A stretch of 39,417 nucleotides of DNA from an uncultured Candidatus Peregrinibacteria bacterium (GCA_937858825.1 CALMAI010000046.1:1-39417); one strand, 5' to 3'. Counted from the first letter of the stretch, positions 7,914-15,650 are shown. The notes: a model not told the origin generated them from the letters alone. Translations and numbers: made by a program.

Positions 7914-8641
7914 TCATTGTTTTGGGCCTGATGAACATCCAACTGGATGTCTTCCCAGTTTTTGGCTTTGAGAGCGGCTTCAGCAGCAGACTGTTCGGCT
8001 TTTTGCTTACTGCTCCCCTCTCCTTCGGCAATTAATTCGCCGTTAAGATAGGCTCCCATAATGAATTTTTTATCGTGATCCGGTCCGCTTTCTCGCATGA
8101 CATCGTACTTTGGTGTAATTCCCAACATCTCCTGGGAGATTTCCTGGAAGCGTGACTTGGCATCAATGTGAAGTCCTTTTTCCAAAATTGATGAGAGTTT
8201 GGCAAGGATCATGTTGTCGATGAATTCATGCGCGATCTTGTACCCCTGATCCAAATAAATTGCTCCAATGAGCGCTTCGAGAGTGTTCGCAAGAATGTAT
8301 TTCTTTTTTCGTCCACCACTCCGTTCTTCTCCCCGTGAAAGATAGAGGTACACTCCCAGTTCCAATGATTCAGCAATTTCTGCCAGATGTTTTCCTTTTA
8401 CCAATGCCGCACGCCAATTGGTCAACACGCCTTCTCCTTTACTTGGGAAATTTTTGTAGAGGAATTCAGTAACAACCAGCTCCAAAACAGCGTCACCCAA
8501 AAATTCCAGGCGTTCGTTGTGTTGCGATTTCTTGTCTTTGTGCTCGTTCACATAGGACGCGTGCACGAACGCTGTGTCGAGCAATTCAGCATCTTTGAAT
8601 GTGATATTTATCTTTTTTTCGAGGTCTTGGTATCGATTCAT
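7910..8641 (-). CDS. rnc: Ribonuclease III
   Basis: 243 residues, normal length. The enzyme cleaves double-stranded RNA in rRNA and mRNA processing. The catalytic domain carries the signature NERLEFLGDAVL with E43, E46 and D50, matching E. coli E38, E41 and D45, and ANTLEALIGAIYLD with E122 matching E117. The residue equal to the E. coli metal ligand D114 is asparagine (N119, codon AAC). A double-stranded-RNA-binding domain fills about 155-232, with GEGSSKQKAEQSAA as its conserved end. It is the last gene of the operon BI-1, yceD, rpmF, nusB, rnc and lies 9 bases after nusB. The stop overlaps the convergent gene's stop (TTAG, 7910-7913), with no terminator between them. Confidence 0.95.
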   Translation of the reverse strand: MNRYQDLEKKINITFKDAELLDTAFVHASYVNEHKDKKSQHNERLEFLGDAVLELVVTEFLYKNFPSKGEGVLTNWRAALVKGKHLAEIAESLELGVYLYLSRGEERSGGRKKKYILANTLEALIGAIYLDQGYKIAHEFIDNMILAKLSSILEKGLHIDAKSRFQEISQEMLGITPKYDVMRESGPDHDKKFIMGAYLNGELIAEGEGSSKQKAEQSAAEAALKAKNWEDIQLDVHQAQNND

Positions 8642-8650
8642 GAGAACGAT

Positions 8651-9142
8651 TTATTTTTTCTTTTTCCCAAGGGATGGTTTGTCATCCTTTCCAGAGGCAG
8701 CCTTGAGTGGGGCTTTTTTGTCAGCTTCTTCTGGTCGGTATTTGTGCATAACCGAGCTGAGCACTCCATTAATGAATTTTGCAGAATTGAGATCTCCATA
8801 GCTTTTGGCGATCTCTACTCCTTCATTAATGGCAACAATCGGGGGAACATCTTTTGAGTAGATGATCTCGTAAATTCCAATAGCAAGAATAGCACGGTCC
8901 ACCGGAGCAATTCTTTCAATCGGCCATTCTGGCGCCTCTTCCTGCATGACTTTGTAGATATCCTCCTTCTCTTTCATGATCCCTTTTAAGAGATCTTTGG
9001 CAAAATCTGTGTCTTTCAGCTTGTTGGCAAACTCTTCCGTGCAATGTTCCAGCTCTACTTCCAAATCAACACCTGTTCGGAATTCGAATGCAAAGATAGT
9101 TTGCATTACCGCGATTCGAGCTAGGTGCCGATAAGATGCCAT
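8651..9142 (-). CDS. nusB: Transcription antitermination factor NusB
   Basis: 163 residues, all helical. NusB binds boxA RNA with S10 (NusE) and supports antitermination in rRNA operons. Seen here are the N-terminal [17 protein letters not shown] helix, and the family block [16 protein letters not shown] followed by [17 protein letters not shown] and SAKFINGVL. After about residue 142 there is a lysine-rich tail (about 20 residues, ending KKKK) not needed in the family. It lies between rpmF (35 bases) and rnc (9 bases). No SD precedes the ATG. Confidence 0.95.
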   Translation of the reverse strand: MASYRHLARIAVMQTIFAFEFRTGVDLEVELEHCTEEFANKLKDTDFAKDLLKGIMKEKEDIYKVMQEEAPEWPIERIAPVDRAILAIGIYEIIYSKDVPPIVAINEGVEIAKSYGDLNSAKFINGVLSSVMHKYRPEEADKKAPLKAASGKDDKPSLGKKKK

Positions 9143-9177
9143 GATATGTCAAAATTAGGCGAACACAGAAACCAGAT

Positions 9178-9378
9178 TTACGCCTTCACCTTCGTGATTT
9201 TTTCGATTTCTTTGTTCTTCTTTGCTTCGTCTGTCAGAGATTCTGCTTTCTTGTAGGTGTGATTTCGTCCATCAATCAATCCCTGCAACTTTTCGAGCTT
9301 CTTGCGCTTGAAACTTGCGTAGCGGGCACGTGTCTTTGACTTGGGTGTTTTATATTTCGGTACTGGATGTTTAGCCAT
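9178..9378 (-). CDS. rpmF: Large-subunit ribosomal protein bL32
   Basis: 66 residues. The start MAKHPVPKYKTPKSKTRARYAS matches the bL32 N-terminus, which lies on the 50S surface near the peptidyl-transferase region. The usual Cys-x2-Cys zinc pair is absent, so this is the cysteine-free form; the C-terminal half is a lysine-rich helix. It follows yceD by 4 bases, the standard yceD-rpmF order of bacteria, which supports both assignments. The plsX/fabH lipid genes that often follow are replaced by nusB and rnc. Confidence 0.88.
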   Translation of the reverse strand: MAKHPVPKYKTPKSKTRARYASFKRKKLEKLQGLIDGRNHTYKKAESLTDEAKKNKEIEKITKVKA

Positions 9379-9382
9379 GGCT

Positions 9383-9922
9383 TTACTTGATTAGTTTTTT
9401 GAGATCTTTAAATGGTTTGTTCTCTTCTGCGATTTCCGGCTCTTTGCACTTACACTTTTTCTTGTTTCTATTAACGCCACATTGAGGGCAAAGGCCTTTG
9501 CAGCCTTTAGAGCATACTGAAATAAGTGGAAAATGCAAGATTATTTCTTGTCGTATCATCTCGTAGAGGTCGATAGTCAGATCTTTGAGGTTAATGAGGA
9601 AAATACCGTCGAAATCGGCGTCATTGTCTGGTTTTTGTGAATAGAAGGTTCTTTCGCAGCTTTCGATGTCGATGTCGTAATCGTATTTGGTAAGACATCG
9701 TTCACATTCCAGTTCTACAACTGTCTCGATTTCGCTTAACACAACAGTTATTTCTCCTTTTGATTTTACCAGAAGAATATGGCCAACAATGACTGACTTG
9801 GGAACAATCTCTTTTGGATTAAAGTCCAGTTCCCGCTCAAAATCTTCTTCAACAACGCTTCCCTCTGGTCCATTCCAGAGTTTTCCAATGTGAATAATAA
9901 AGCTGTTTTTGGGTTCTTTCAT
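9383..9922 (-). CDS. yceD: YceD/DUF177 family protein, 23S rRNA accumulation factor type
   Basis: 179 residues. DUF177 proteins are needed for normal 23S rRNA levels in bacteria and plastids. The central CERCLTKYDY motif is the family hallmark, followed by ERTFYS and DLYEMIRQEIILHFPL. The C-terminus has a cysteine cluster (CSKGCKGLCPQCGVNRN then CKC) that probably binds zinc, as in many family members. The ATG directly abuts the stop of the BI-1 gene (TAAATG), and rpmF follows after 4 bases, so translation is probably coupled. Confidence 0.92.
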   Translation of the reverse strand: MKEPKNSFIIHIGKLWNGPEGSVVEEDFERELDFNPKEIVPKSVIVGHILLVKSKGEITVVLSEIETVVELECERCLTKYDYDIDIESCERTFYSQKPDNDADFDGIFLINLKDLTIDLYEMIRQEIILHFPLISVCSKGCKGLCPQCGVNRNKKKCKCKEPEIAEENKPFKDLKKLIK

Positions 9923-10594
9923 TTAGTCTCGTGATACTGCCCCCATAAGGCGGAGGATGTAAATAAAGAGGTTGAAGAGGTCTAAATAAAGGTTGAGCGC
10001 AGCCTCCATGGGGCTCATTCCCTGCATCATTTTTATTCGTTGGATGTCGTACATGGTAAACGCGCTAAAGAGCACGACTCCGATCCCTGCAAAAACCATT
10101 TCAAAGGTGTTGCCCCAAGGTACGAAAATACCAATAACTGAGACGACAATCATCCCTAGAAGTCCCGCCCACAAGAAGCCTGACATTCCCGAAAGGTTTT
10201 TCTTGGTCACCCATCCGAAAATGGCTGTGGCAGCAAAGGTACATGTGGTTGCCAAAAGTGCTTTGATAATAATTGCTGGCCCGAATTCCACAAGAAAGAG
10301 TGCCAGAAGCGGAACGATAGTTACTCCTGTAATAAAGGAAAAGGCTATAAACAAGAGGTAGTTGAGCGGCCGTTTTTCCGCCCAGAGGCGTGAAGTGAAA
10401 ATGATAATGAGTTCAACAGCAAAGAGCACATACATGCTTATTGGGTTGGCGATGAAGAGTTCTGCCAGATACGTGAAGCCGGTATAGGTTCCTGCTGCCG
10501 ACGTAAGGACCGCAAGACCAAAGTAGAAAAACACTTTTGACACGTAGGAATAGTCCTGCGCGTAGTTGGCGGTTTGTGAGAGTGGTGATGTCAT
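9923..10594 (-). CDS. Bax inhibitor-1 (BI-1/YccA) family membrane protein
   Basis: 223 residues from the ATG at 10594. Seven hydrophobic segments span nearly the whole protein, and the C-terminal block TMYDIQRIKMMQG...NLYLDLFNLFIYILRLMG is the BI-1 family signature, including the two aspartates thought to gate the calcium leak in BsYetJ. Members are inner-membrane proteins linked to calcium or pH balance and, as YccA, to FtsH. The longer frame from 10657 was rejected: its ATG falls at the edge of the minus-35 box, and the extra 21 residues are cysteine-rich and non-membrane. It heads the operon with yceD, rpmF, nusB and rnc. Confidence 0.9.
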   Translation of the reverse strand: MTSPLSQTANYAQDYSYVSKVFFYFGLAVLTSAAGTYTGFTYLAELFIANPISMYVLFAVELIIIFTSRLWAEKRPLNYLLFIAFSFITGVTIVPLLALFLVEFGPAIIIKALLATTCTFAATAIFGWVTKKNLSGMSGFLWAGLLGMIVVSVIGIFVPWGNTFEMVFAGIGVVLFSAFTMYDIQRIKMMQGMSPMEAALNLYLDLFNLFIYILRLMGAVSRD

Positions 10595-10633
10595 AGTTTC
10601 CAGTTTATGGATGGTTTCGAAACGGTAGGAACA

Positions 10634-10662
10634 ACAGTAGCATGAAGGCTTTTGCATAGCAA
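10634..10662 (-). promoter_or_regulatory. Promoter of the BI-1/yceD/rpmF/nusB/rnc operon
   Basis: TTGCTA, 17 bases, TACTGT on the minus strand. The predicted start near 10627 lies downstream of the ATG at 10657, so translation starts at 10594. Confidence 0.6.
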
Positions 10663-10666
10663 GGGC

Positions 10667-10694
10667 TTGCGCTTTTTTAGGGCAATGGTACTAT
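10667..10694 (+). promoter_or_regulatory. Probable promoter of alr
   Basis: TTGCGC, 16 bases, TACTAT, giving a leader of about 16 bases. A second possible minus-10 (TGTAAT, 10704-10709) would make the transcript leaderless. It is divergent from the BI-1 promoter. Confidence 0.45.
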
Positions 10695-10716
10695 TTGGGC
10701 CAGTGTAATTTTTTGT

Positions 10717-11859
10717 ATGAAACAGACAGGTTTTCGGTCGTGGGTGGAGTTGTCGCGTGAAAACGCGGCGCATAATGTGAAAGTTTTGCGCTCTCTGGTT
10801 GGTGACCGGATTATTTGTAGTGCTGTAAAGGCTAATGCTTATGGGCATGGGCTGGTGGAAATGGGGCGGCTTTTGGTTGAAGGTGGGGTGGATTGGCTGG
10901 CGGTGGACTGTTTGGAAGAGGCTTTGATGTTGAGAGCGAATGATGTGAAGGTGCCGATCTACATTATGGGTTATACGCGTTTGGACGATTTGGAGACCGT
11001 GGTGGACCAGGGATTTAACTTTGTAGTGTACAATCCTGAGACCTTTGAGCGATTGAAGGATGTGACCCAAAAGCTTGGGAAGCCTGCTTTAACGCATTTG
11101 AAGCTGGAAACCGGGACCAACCGGCAGGGTGTGATGGAAGAGGATTTAGAAGAAATTGCTCGTTTTTATAAAGAGAATGATCTATTGGAGCTGATTGGTG
11201 CTGCTACGCACTTTGCGAATATTGAAGACACCACGAACCATGAATATGCACAACAACAGTTTGCTCAGTTTGAGAAAATGCTGGGGATGCTTGCGGACTC
11301 TGGTTTGAAACCCAGGTATCGGCACTGTGCAAATAGCGCGGCAGTGATCCTCTTTCCGCATACCCATTTGGATTTTGTTCGTCCTGGAATTGCCAATTAT
11401 GGTATGTGGCCTTCACGTGAGACATTTGTGACTGCACAGGAACAGAAGCGTGATATTGAACTGAGGCCGGTTTTGGAATGGAAGACTCGTGTGGCTGAAG
11501 TGAAACATATTCCGAAAGGGAGCACTATCAGTTATGGACGGACGTTTGAGACAAAAAGGGATTCTGTGATTGCCGTTTTGCCGATCGGGTATTCAAACGG
11601 GTTTCCGCGGTCACTGTCCAACCAGGCGCATGTTTTGATTGGCGGAGAGATGGCGCCGGTTGCGGGACGGGTGATGATGAATATGGTGGTGGTGGATGTG
11701 ACTGATATTCCAGGAGTTCAGGTGGAGGACGAGGTGGTGATTATTGGAAAGCAGGGTAAAAAACGTATTACGGCAGAGGATGTGGCTGCGCTGGAAGGAA
11801 CTATTAATTATGAAACAACTACGATGATTAACCCGGCGACGCCGAGGTTGGTGGTGTAG
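10717..11859 (+). CDS. alr: Alanine racemase
   Basis: 380 residues, normal length. It converts L- to D-alanine with pyridoxal phosphate (PLP) for peptidoglycan, in the cytoplasm. The PLP lysine is K38 in AVKANAYGHG; the barrel continues with LETGTNRQGV, the CANSAA block and FVRPGIANYGMWP. The C-terminal beta domain has the catalytic tyrosine in STISYGRTF, then LPIGYSNGFPR and AGRVMMNMVVVD. All key residues are present, so it should be active. It is a single gene and implies that the cell makes, or at least remodels, its own peptidoglycan. Confidence 0.96.
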   Translation: MKQTGFRSWVELSRENAAHNVKVLRSLVGDRIICSAVKANAYGHGLVEMGRLLVEGGVDWLAVDCLEEALMLRANDVKVPIYIMGYTRLDDLETVVDQGFNFVVYNPETFERLKDVTQKLGKPALTHLKLETGTNRQGVMEEDLEEIARFYKENDLLELIGAATHFANIEDTTNHEYAQQQFAQFEKMLGMLADSGLKPRYRHCANSAAVILFPHTHLDFVRPGIANYGMWPSRETFVTAQEQKRDIELRPVLEWKTRVAEVKHIPKGSTISYGRTFETKRDSVIAVLPIGYSNGFPRSLSNQAHVLIGGEMAPVAGRVMMNMVVVDVTDIPGVQVEDEVVIIGKQGKKRITAEDVAALEGTINYETTTMINPATPRLVV

Positions 11860-11907
11860 TAGTTTTGAAAAGGGAAACTTGCATTGCGTGGGCCGTTTTT
11901 GGCGTGA

Positions 11908-11938
11908 AGGGAGGCGGCCGCGTGGCGGCCGCCTCCCT
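11908..11938. repeat. Perfect 14-bp GC-rich inverted repeat (hairpin)
   Basis: AGGGAGGCGGCCGC, loop GTG, GCGGCCGCCTCCCT. Each arm holds GCGGCCGC. It sits between the stops of alr (plus) and the frame-disrupted gene (minus), so it may end transcription in both directions, but there is no T run on either side. The composition fits the GC-rich island next to it. Confidence 0.85.
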
Positions 11939-11943
11939 GAAGT

Positions 11944-12299
11944 CTAGAGATTGACGAAGAGCGTCGCGGCGATGAGTGCCAGCACGCTGATCGCTACGAG
12001 AAAGCCGGCGACGCCGATGCCGGACTCATGTGAGTTCCCGTTATTAAAGAGGAGTTCGTACTCCCCCTTCTCATCCCCCGTTGTCACCATCATCCCCGGC
12101 GTCGAAACTCCAGGGGACGCGGGTTGGCCACCCGCTGGTTGAGCCTCGCGAAGTGGAGCTGTACTCCCAATGGGGGTCGCTCCCAACGGATTCGTTGGCC
12201 AGGGTCAGCGGCTCTGCGGCCACGGGTTCGTCGTTCGCGAGCCTTCTTGAGAAGAAAAAACACACCGGTCACCACTACGATTGCGTAAAAAGTGGTCAT
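11944..12299 (-). pseudogene. Frame-disrupted small two-TM protein in a GC-rich island
   Basis: The ATG at 12299 follows the clearest SD of the window (AGGAGGT, 4 bases before ATG) and opens MTTFYAIVVVTGVFFLLKKA, a membrane helix. This frame becomes arginine-rich and stops at 12090. A second frame is protein-like, with G/C third positions, from about 12244 to 12182 (ANDEPVAAEPLTLANESVG). A third runs to a stop at 11944 and ends in a good membrane helix (VAGFLVAISVLALIAATLF). The simplest reading is one gene of about 118 residues, helix, Ala/Pro-rich linker, helix, with two frameshifts near 12240 and 12180. These may be real decay, sequencing errors or programmed shifts. The alternative is two overlapping genes, the second from the ATG pair near 12090. 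The family is not recognised. Confidence 0.5.
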
Positions 12300-12332
12300 A
12301 AAGACCTCCTATTGTTGCAATGCAAGTTTCAA

Positions 12333-12355
12333 TGAACGGGCAGCATGCCCATTCA
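12333..12355 (-). promoter_or_regulatory. Hairpin in the 5' leader of the GC-rich gene
   Basis: On the minus strand, TGAATGGGCA, loop TGC, TGCCCGTTCA: a 10-bp stem with one G-U pair. The wobble pairs only in the minus-strand RNA, which supports that direction. It lies about 20 bases into a leader of about 77 bases, upstream of the SD. Confidence 0.55.
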
Positions 12356-12382
12356 AGAAATGAGCATTTTACCATCTCGCAC

Positions 12383-12410
12383 ATTTTACTATATTTTTAA
12401 TTTTTGTCAA
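12383..12410 (-). promoter_or_regulatory. Strong promoter of the GC-rich small gene
   Basis: A perfect TTGACA, 16 bases, TAAAAT on the minus strand, in a very AT-rich stretch. The predicted start is near 12376. This is the best minus-35 in the window together with the one at 16772. Confidence 0.65.
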
Positions 12411-12448
12411 TGTTTGTAATTGATTTTGCGTGAGTTCTTGAACTCGGC

Positions 12449-12477
12449 TTGACGCTGGGGGCGCATTTCCATACAAT
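12449..12477 (+). promoter_or_regulatory. Promoter of the FtsA-like operon
   Basis: TTGACG, 17 bases, TACAAT. The predicted start near 12484 rules out the in-frame TTG at 12449, which is part of the minus-35 box, and leaves the ATG at 12503. Confidence 0.7.
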
Positions 12478-12502
12478 ACGAAAGCTATATTTTCCCTTTA
12501 TT

Positions 12503-13753
12503 ATGCCTCTTTTTCGTCGCGCTGTTAGCGGACCGGGAAATCATTACTTGGCTCTGGATATTGGAACTGAGTACGTTAAAGCTTTGGTTTGCGTGCCGGA
12601 GGGAACCAAAACACGGGTTTTAGGCGTGGGCCGAAAAAGACAGCGACTGGGAGAGATGCAGAGTGGAGCTGTCACCGACATCGCCGCTGTGATTAACAAT
12701 TGCCAGGATGCTATTCGCGAAGCGGAAAAAATGGCTGGTGCTACAACAGGGCAAATGATTATGGGTATTGCAGGAGAATTGGTCAAAGGAGCCACAACGA
12801 CTATTAACTATACCCGTCGGGAACCGGATACAAAGATCGACCTGGCTGAACTGAAAAACATTGTCCACAAGGTGCAGTGGAAAGCGTTTGATGAGGTTCG
12901 TGCAGAATTAGCCTATGAAACCGGATACAACGAAATCGATGTAAAGCTTGTGAATGCTGCTATCACAGATGTCCGAATTGATGGCTATAAAGTGGCTAAT
13001 CCTCTTGGTTTTCAGGGAAAAGACGTGACTATCTCTATTTTCAATGCGTTCGCTCCACTGGTCCACTATGGGGCACTCCAAACTATTGCTGCAGAATTGG
13101 ATATGGAACTTTTGGCCGTGACATCGGAACCGTATGCTGTTGCACGGTGTATGGGATTTGAAGATGGGGGAAGTTTTAGCTCGATTTTTGTGGATATTGG
13201 AGGTGGAACCACCGATATTGCGGTTGTGAATTATGGTAGTGTTGAAGGGACAAAAATGTTTACGCTTGGAGGACGGACCTTTACCAAACGTCTCGCTCAA
13301 TCATTGAACATCTCTTTTGAAGAAGCTGAAGAGATTAAGTTGGCTTATAGTGCAGAAAAACTGGAAAAACAGTCACACCGAGTGGTGCGTGAAGCCATGA
13401 AGAGCGATTGTGAAGTATGGCTTTCTGGTGTCGCGCTCACCTTAAGCGAGTTCGAGCATGTGGATGTTCTTCCGGCACGAATTCTTCTTTGTGGAGGAGG
13501 ATCGCATCTTCCAGAGATTAAAGAGGTGATGGAAAGCCGTGAATGGGTCCAATCTTTGCCATTCTCGCACAAACCACAAATATCGTTCCTTCATCCTAAA
13601 ATGGTGACGAATGTGATTGATGAAACCAAAGAGTTGAAAGACCCACAAGACATTACCCCTATGGCTTTAGCCAATATTGCATTAGAATACATCAGTGAAG
13701 AACAGGTACTCTCGAAGATTTTGAAAAAGGTAGTGCGGCTTATGCAGATTTAA
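12503..13753 (+). CDS. FtsA/PilM-family actin-like ATPase
   Basis: 416 residues from the ATG at 12503, close to the FtsA length. Actin-fold motifs are present: phosphate-1 LALDIGTEYVKAL, phosphate-2 FVDIGGGTTDIAVV and adenosine ILLCGGGSHLPEI. A middle segment with DGYKVANPLGFQGKDV and a following 1C-like subdomain resembles FtsA. The C-terminal LSKILKKVVRLMQI can form an amphipathic helix, like the membrane-targeting tail of FtsA. FtsA tethers FtsZ to the membrane; the related PilM recruits type IV pilus parts. No ftsZ or pil genes are in view, and the gene is cotranscribed with a membrane-anchored partner 10 bases downstream, so either role is possible; I slightly favour FtsA-like. No SD is seen. 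Confidence 0.85.
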   Translation: MPLFRRAVSGPGNHYLALDIGTEYVKALVCVPEGTKTRVLGVGRKRQRLGEMQSGAVTDIAAVINNCQDAIREAEKMAGATTGQMIMGIAGELVKGATTTINYTRREPDTKIDLAELKNIVHKVQWKAFDEVRAELAYETGYNEIDVKLVNAAITDVRIDGYKVANPLGFQGKDVTISIFNAFAPLVHYGALQTIAAELDMELLAVTSEPYAVARCMGFEDGGSFSSIFVDIGGGTTDIAVVNYGSVEGTKMFTLGGRTFTKRLAQSLNISFEEAEEIKLAYSAEKLEKQSHRVVREAMKSDCEVWLSGVALTLSEFEHVDVLPARILLCGGGSHLPEIKEVMESREWVQSLPFSHKPQISFLHPKMVTNVIDETKELKDPQDITPMALANIALEYISEEQVLSKILKKVVRLMQI

Positions 13754-13763
13754 TACGATTTTT

Positions 13764-15641
13764 ATGGCAGAAAAAAAGAAAACAACAAAAAAGACGACAG
13801 AAAAAACTCCTGAACCAAAAATCTCTAAAAAACGGATTGGCGATAATTCGCCAAAGAAGAAGAGTACATCTTCCCGCGTGAAAGCCCAATCAAAGCCTCG
13901 TAGAACAAAAAAAGTTCTTTATATAGAGATCGATGATGAGGTGACCACAATTTACGATCGGATCAAGAGTCAGAATATTACGAATCTTTATTTGGTTGTT
14001 CCAAAGCGGGCGATTCTTTTTCAGAGTATTGTGAATTTGAAGATCTTAAAGCGGAAAGCTGAAGATCTGGAAAAGAATATTTTTATTGTGACCAATGATC
14101 AGAATGGAATTCATCTGGCCAGCAAAATAGGGCTGCCGGTTTACGATAAACTGGATGGGCGGGAACACCCTTCTTTGGTGGAAGGAAAACCGCAGGATGA
14201 TAAGGATATCACACCTTTGCAAGCCAGTGTTAATTCGTTGGATGATGACACTCCAACCCGTCGAAAAGAGAAGAAATATTCTATTTCTGAGATGATTCGG
14301 AAAGGAACCAAAAAAGCCGGACTTTCAACGATTGCCGACAATATGCGGCGGGTGAAGGATCGACCAAAGAAAGAGAAAAAACAGAAGAGCGATAAAGGGA
14401 AACTGGTGCTGGTTGCGCCGAACCGGCAAGCATTGGTGTCTCTGGTGATTGTCTGTTTGCTGATTTTAGTGACGATTACCTACATTGCGTTGCCTGGGGC
14501 GACTATTGCTCTGACCCCAAAATCCAATGTGATTGATACTTCTGTGAATGTGACATTGGCCGATATTGAATTGAATCGGGCAGAACTGGATACACGTCCG
14601 GTGAACATGATTCCGAGTTATAAACTGACGAAAAAAATCCAAAAAGTGCTGACGTATCAGGCAACTGGAAAACATTTTGAAGGACGGAATGCCACCGGGA
14701 AATTGACTATTATGAACGATTCCGGGAATCCATGGCCTTTAGTGGCGGAAACGCGTTTCCAGACGGATGATGGAATCGTTTTCCGTATTAAAAATGCTGT
14801 GACAGTGCCGGCATCTGGAGGTAGTGAGCCAGGAAAACTGGAAGTTGATGTGGTCGCCGATGAGTTTGATGCCTATGAACAGGCTGTTGGTGAACGTGGG
14901 AATATCCCTCCTTCCAAATTTTTCTTGCCCGGGCTTTCTGAAGACAACCAGCAACGGTTGCGTGCAGAAAGTTTTGCCGACTTTTCTGGCGGTGAAACAC
15001 TGGTGATTAAAGAGGTTTCTGCAGAAGATCTTGAAGCTGCAAGAGTCAAAATGGTTGCCGATCTGCAGGCTTCTGCCGAGGCTGAATTGAAGGCTTTGGT
15101 TCAGGAACGAAATGAGAACCAAAATACAAACCTGGAACTCTTAACCGGTAGTGATGTGATTGAAATGAGTGAGCCCGTCGTAAATATCCCAGGTGGTCTG
15201 GAAGGCCAGAGGATCGATAATTTTGAAGTTTCTGGTGAGGTTATTGTGAGTGGCGTTGCCTACAATAAAGATGATCTTCTGGGCATTTTAAAGACCGAGT
15301 TGAAACTCAAGAAAAATCCACAAAAACGGCTCTATAGAATCGATGAAGAGTCTCTAACATATAGGACTGTTGAGTCTGATGGGGCTGCCGGAAAGATTAA
15401 GATTACCGCTACCCTGAAAGGTATTGAAGAGTATGAACTGAGTCCGGATAAAGAGAATGGTGAGCGGTTGATCCGGAAAATTAAAGATCATGTTCTGAAT
15501 ATGCCGATTGATGAGGCCGAAGTGTATATTCAGAATCTTCCAGAAATTGATAAGGTTTATATTGAAAGCTGGCCAGCATGGGCTCCGAATATGCCGGGGA
15601 TCCCTGACAATATCAAGATTGATGTGCGTCGGGGCGATTGA
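13764..15641 (+). CDS. Single-pass membrane protein, baseplate-J-like type
   Basis: 625 residues. Residues 1-48 are very lysine-rich. A small alpha/beta domain (about 49-128) contains VPKRAILFQSIVNLKILKRKAEDL, and then comes a charged linker. One membrane helix (about 223-245) is followed by a large extracytoplasmic part: an immunoglobulin-like GKLTIMNDSGNPWPLVAETRFQ stretch near 310-345, helical EVSAEDLEAARVKM, and a C-terminal beta region ending IKIDVRRGD. In CPR genomes such proteins are often named baseplate J/gp47-like from the middle segment; that is recall, not a search. The cytoplasmic domain and the operon with an FtsA/PilM-like ATPase suggest an envelope-spanning complex. The stop is TGA, which argues against UGA recoding. 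Confidence 0.78.
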   Translation: MAEKKKTTKKTTEKTPEPKISKKRIGDNSPKKKSTSSRVKAQSKPRRTKKVLYIEIDDEVTTIYDRIKSQNITNLYLVVPKRAILFQSIVNLKILKRKAEDLEKNIFIVTNDQNGIHLASKIGLPVYDKLDGREHPSLVEGKPQDDKDITPLQASVNSLDDDTPTRRKEKKYSISEMIRKGTKKAGLSTIADNMRRVKDRPKKEKKQKSDKGKLVLVAPNRQALVSLVIVCLLILVTITYIALPGATIALTPKSNVIDTSVNVTLADIELNRAELDTRPVNMIPSYKLTKKIQKVLTYQATGKHFEGRNATGKLTIMNDSGNPWPLVAETRFQTDDGIVFRIKNAVTVPASGGSEPGKLEVDVVADEFDAYEQAVGERGNIPPSKFFLPGLSEDNQQRLRAESFADFSGGETLVIKEVSAEDLEAARVKMVADLQASAEAELKALVQERNENQNTNLELLTGSDVIEMSEPVVNIPGGLEGQRIDNFEVSGEVIVSGVAYNKDDLLGILKTELKLKKNPQKRLYRIDEESLTYRTVESDGAAGKIKITATLKGIEEYELSPDKENGERLIRKIKDHVLNMPIDEAEVYIQNLPEIDKVYIESWPAWAPNMPGIPDNIKIDVRRGD

Positions 15642-15650
15642 TTTGCTCTG

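Noticed and set aside
12081-12335. Plus-strand 84-residue frame in the GC-rich island
   Set aside because: No promoter or SD on the plus strand; the minus strand has both.
12449-12502. Upstream TTG start for the FtsA-like gene
   Set aside because: The TTG is part of the minus-35 box and the predicted transcript begins near 12484, so the ATG at 12503 is the start.
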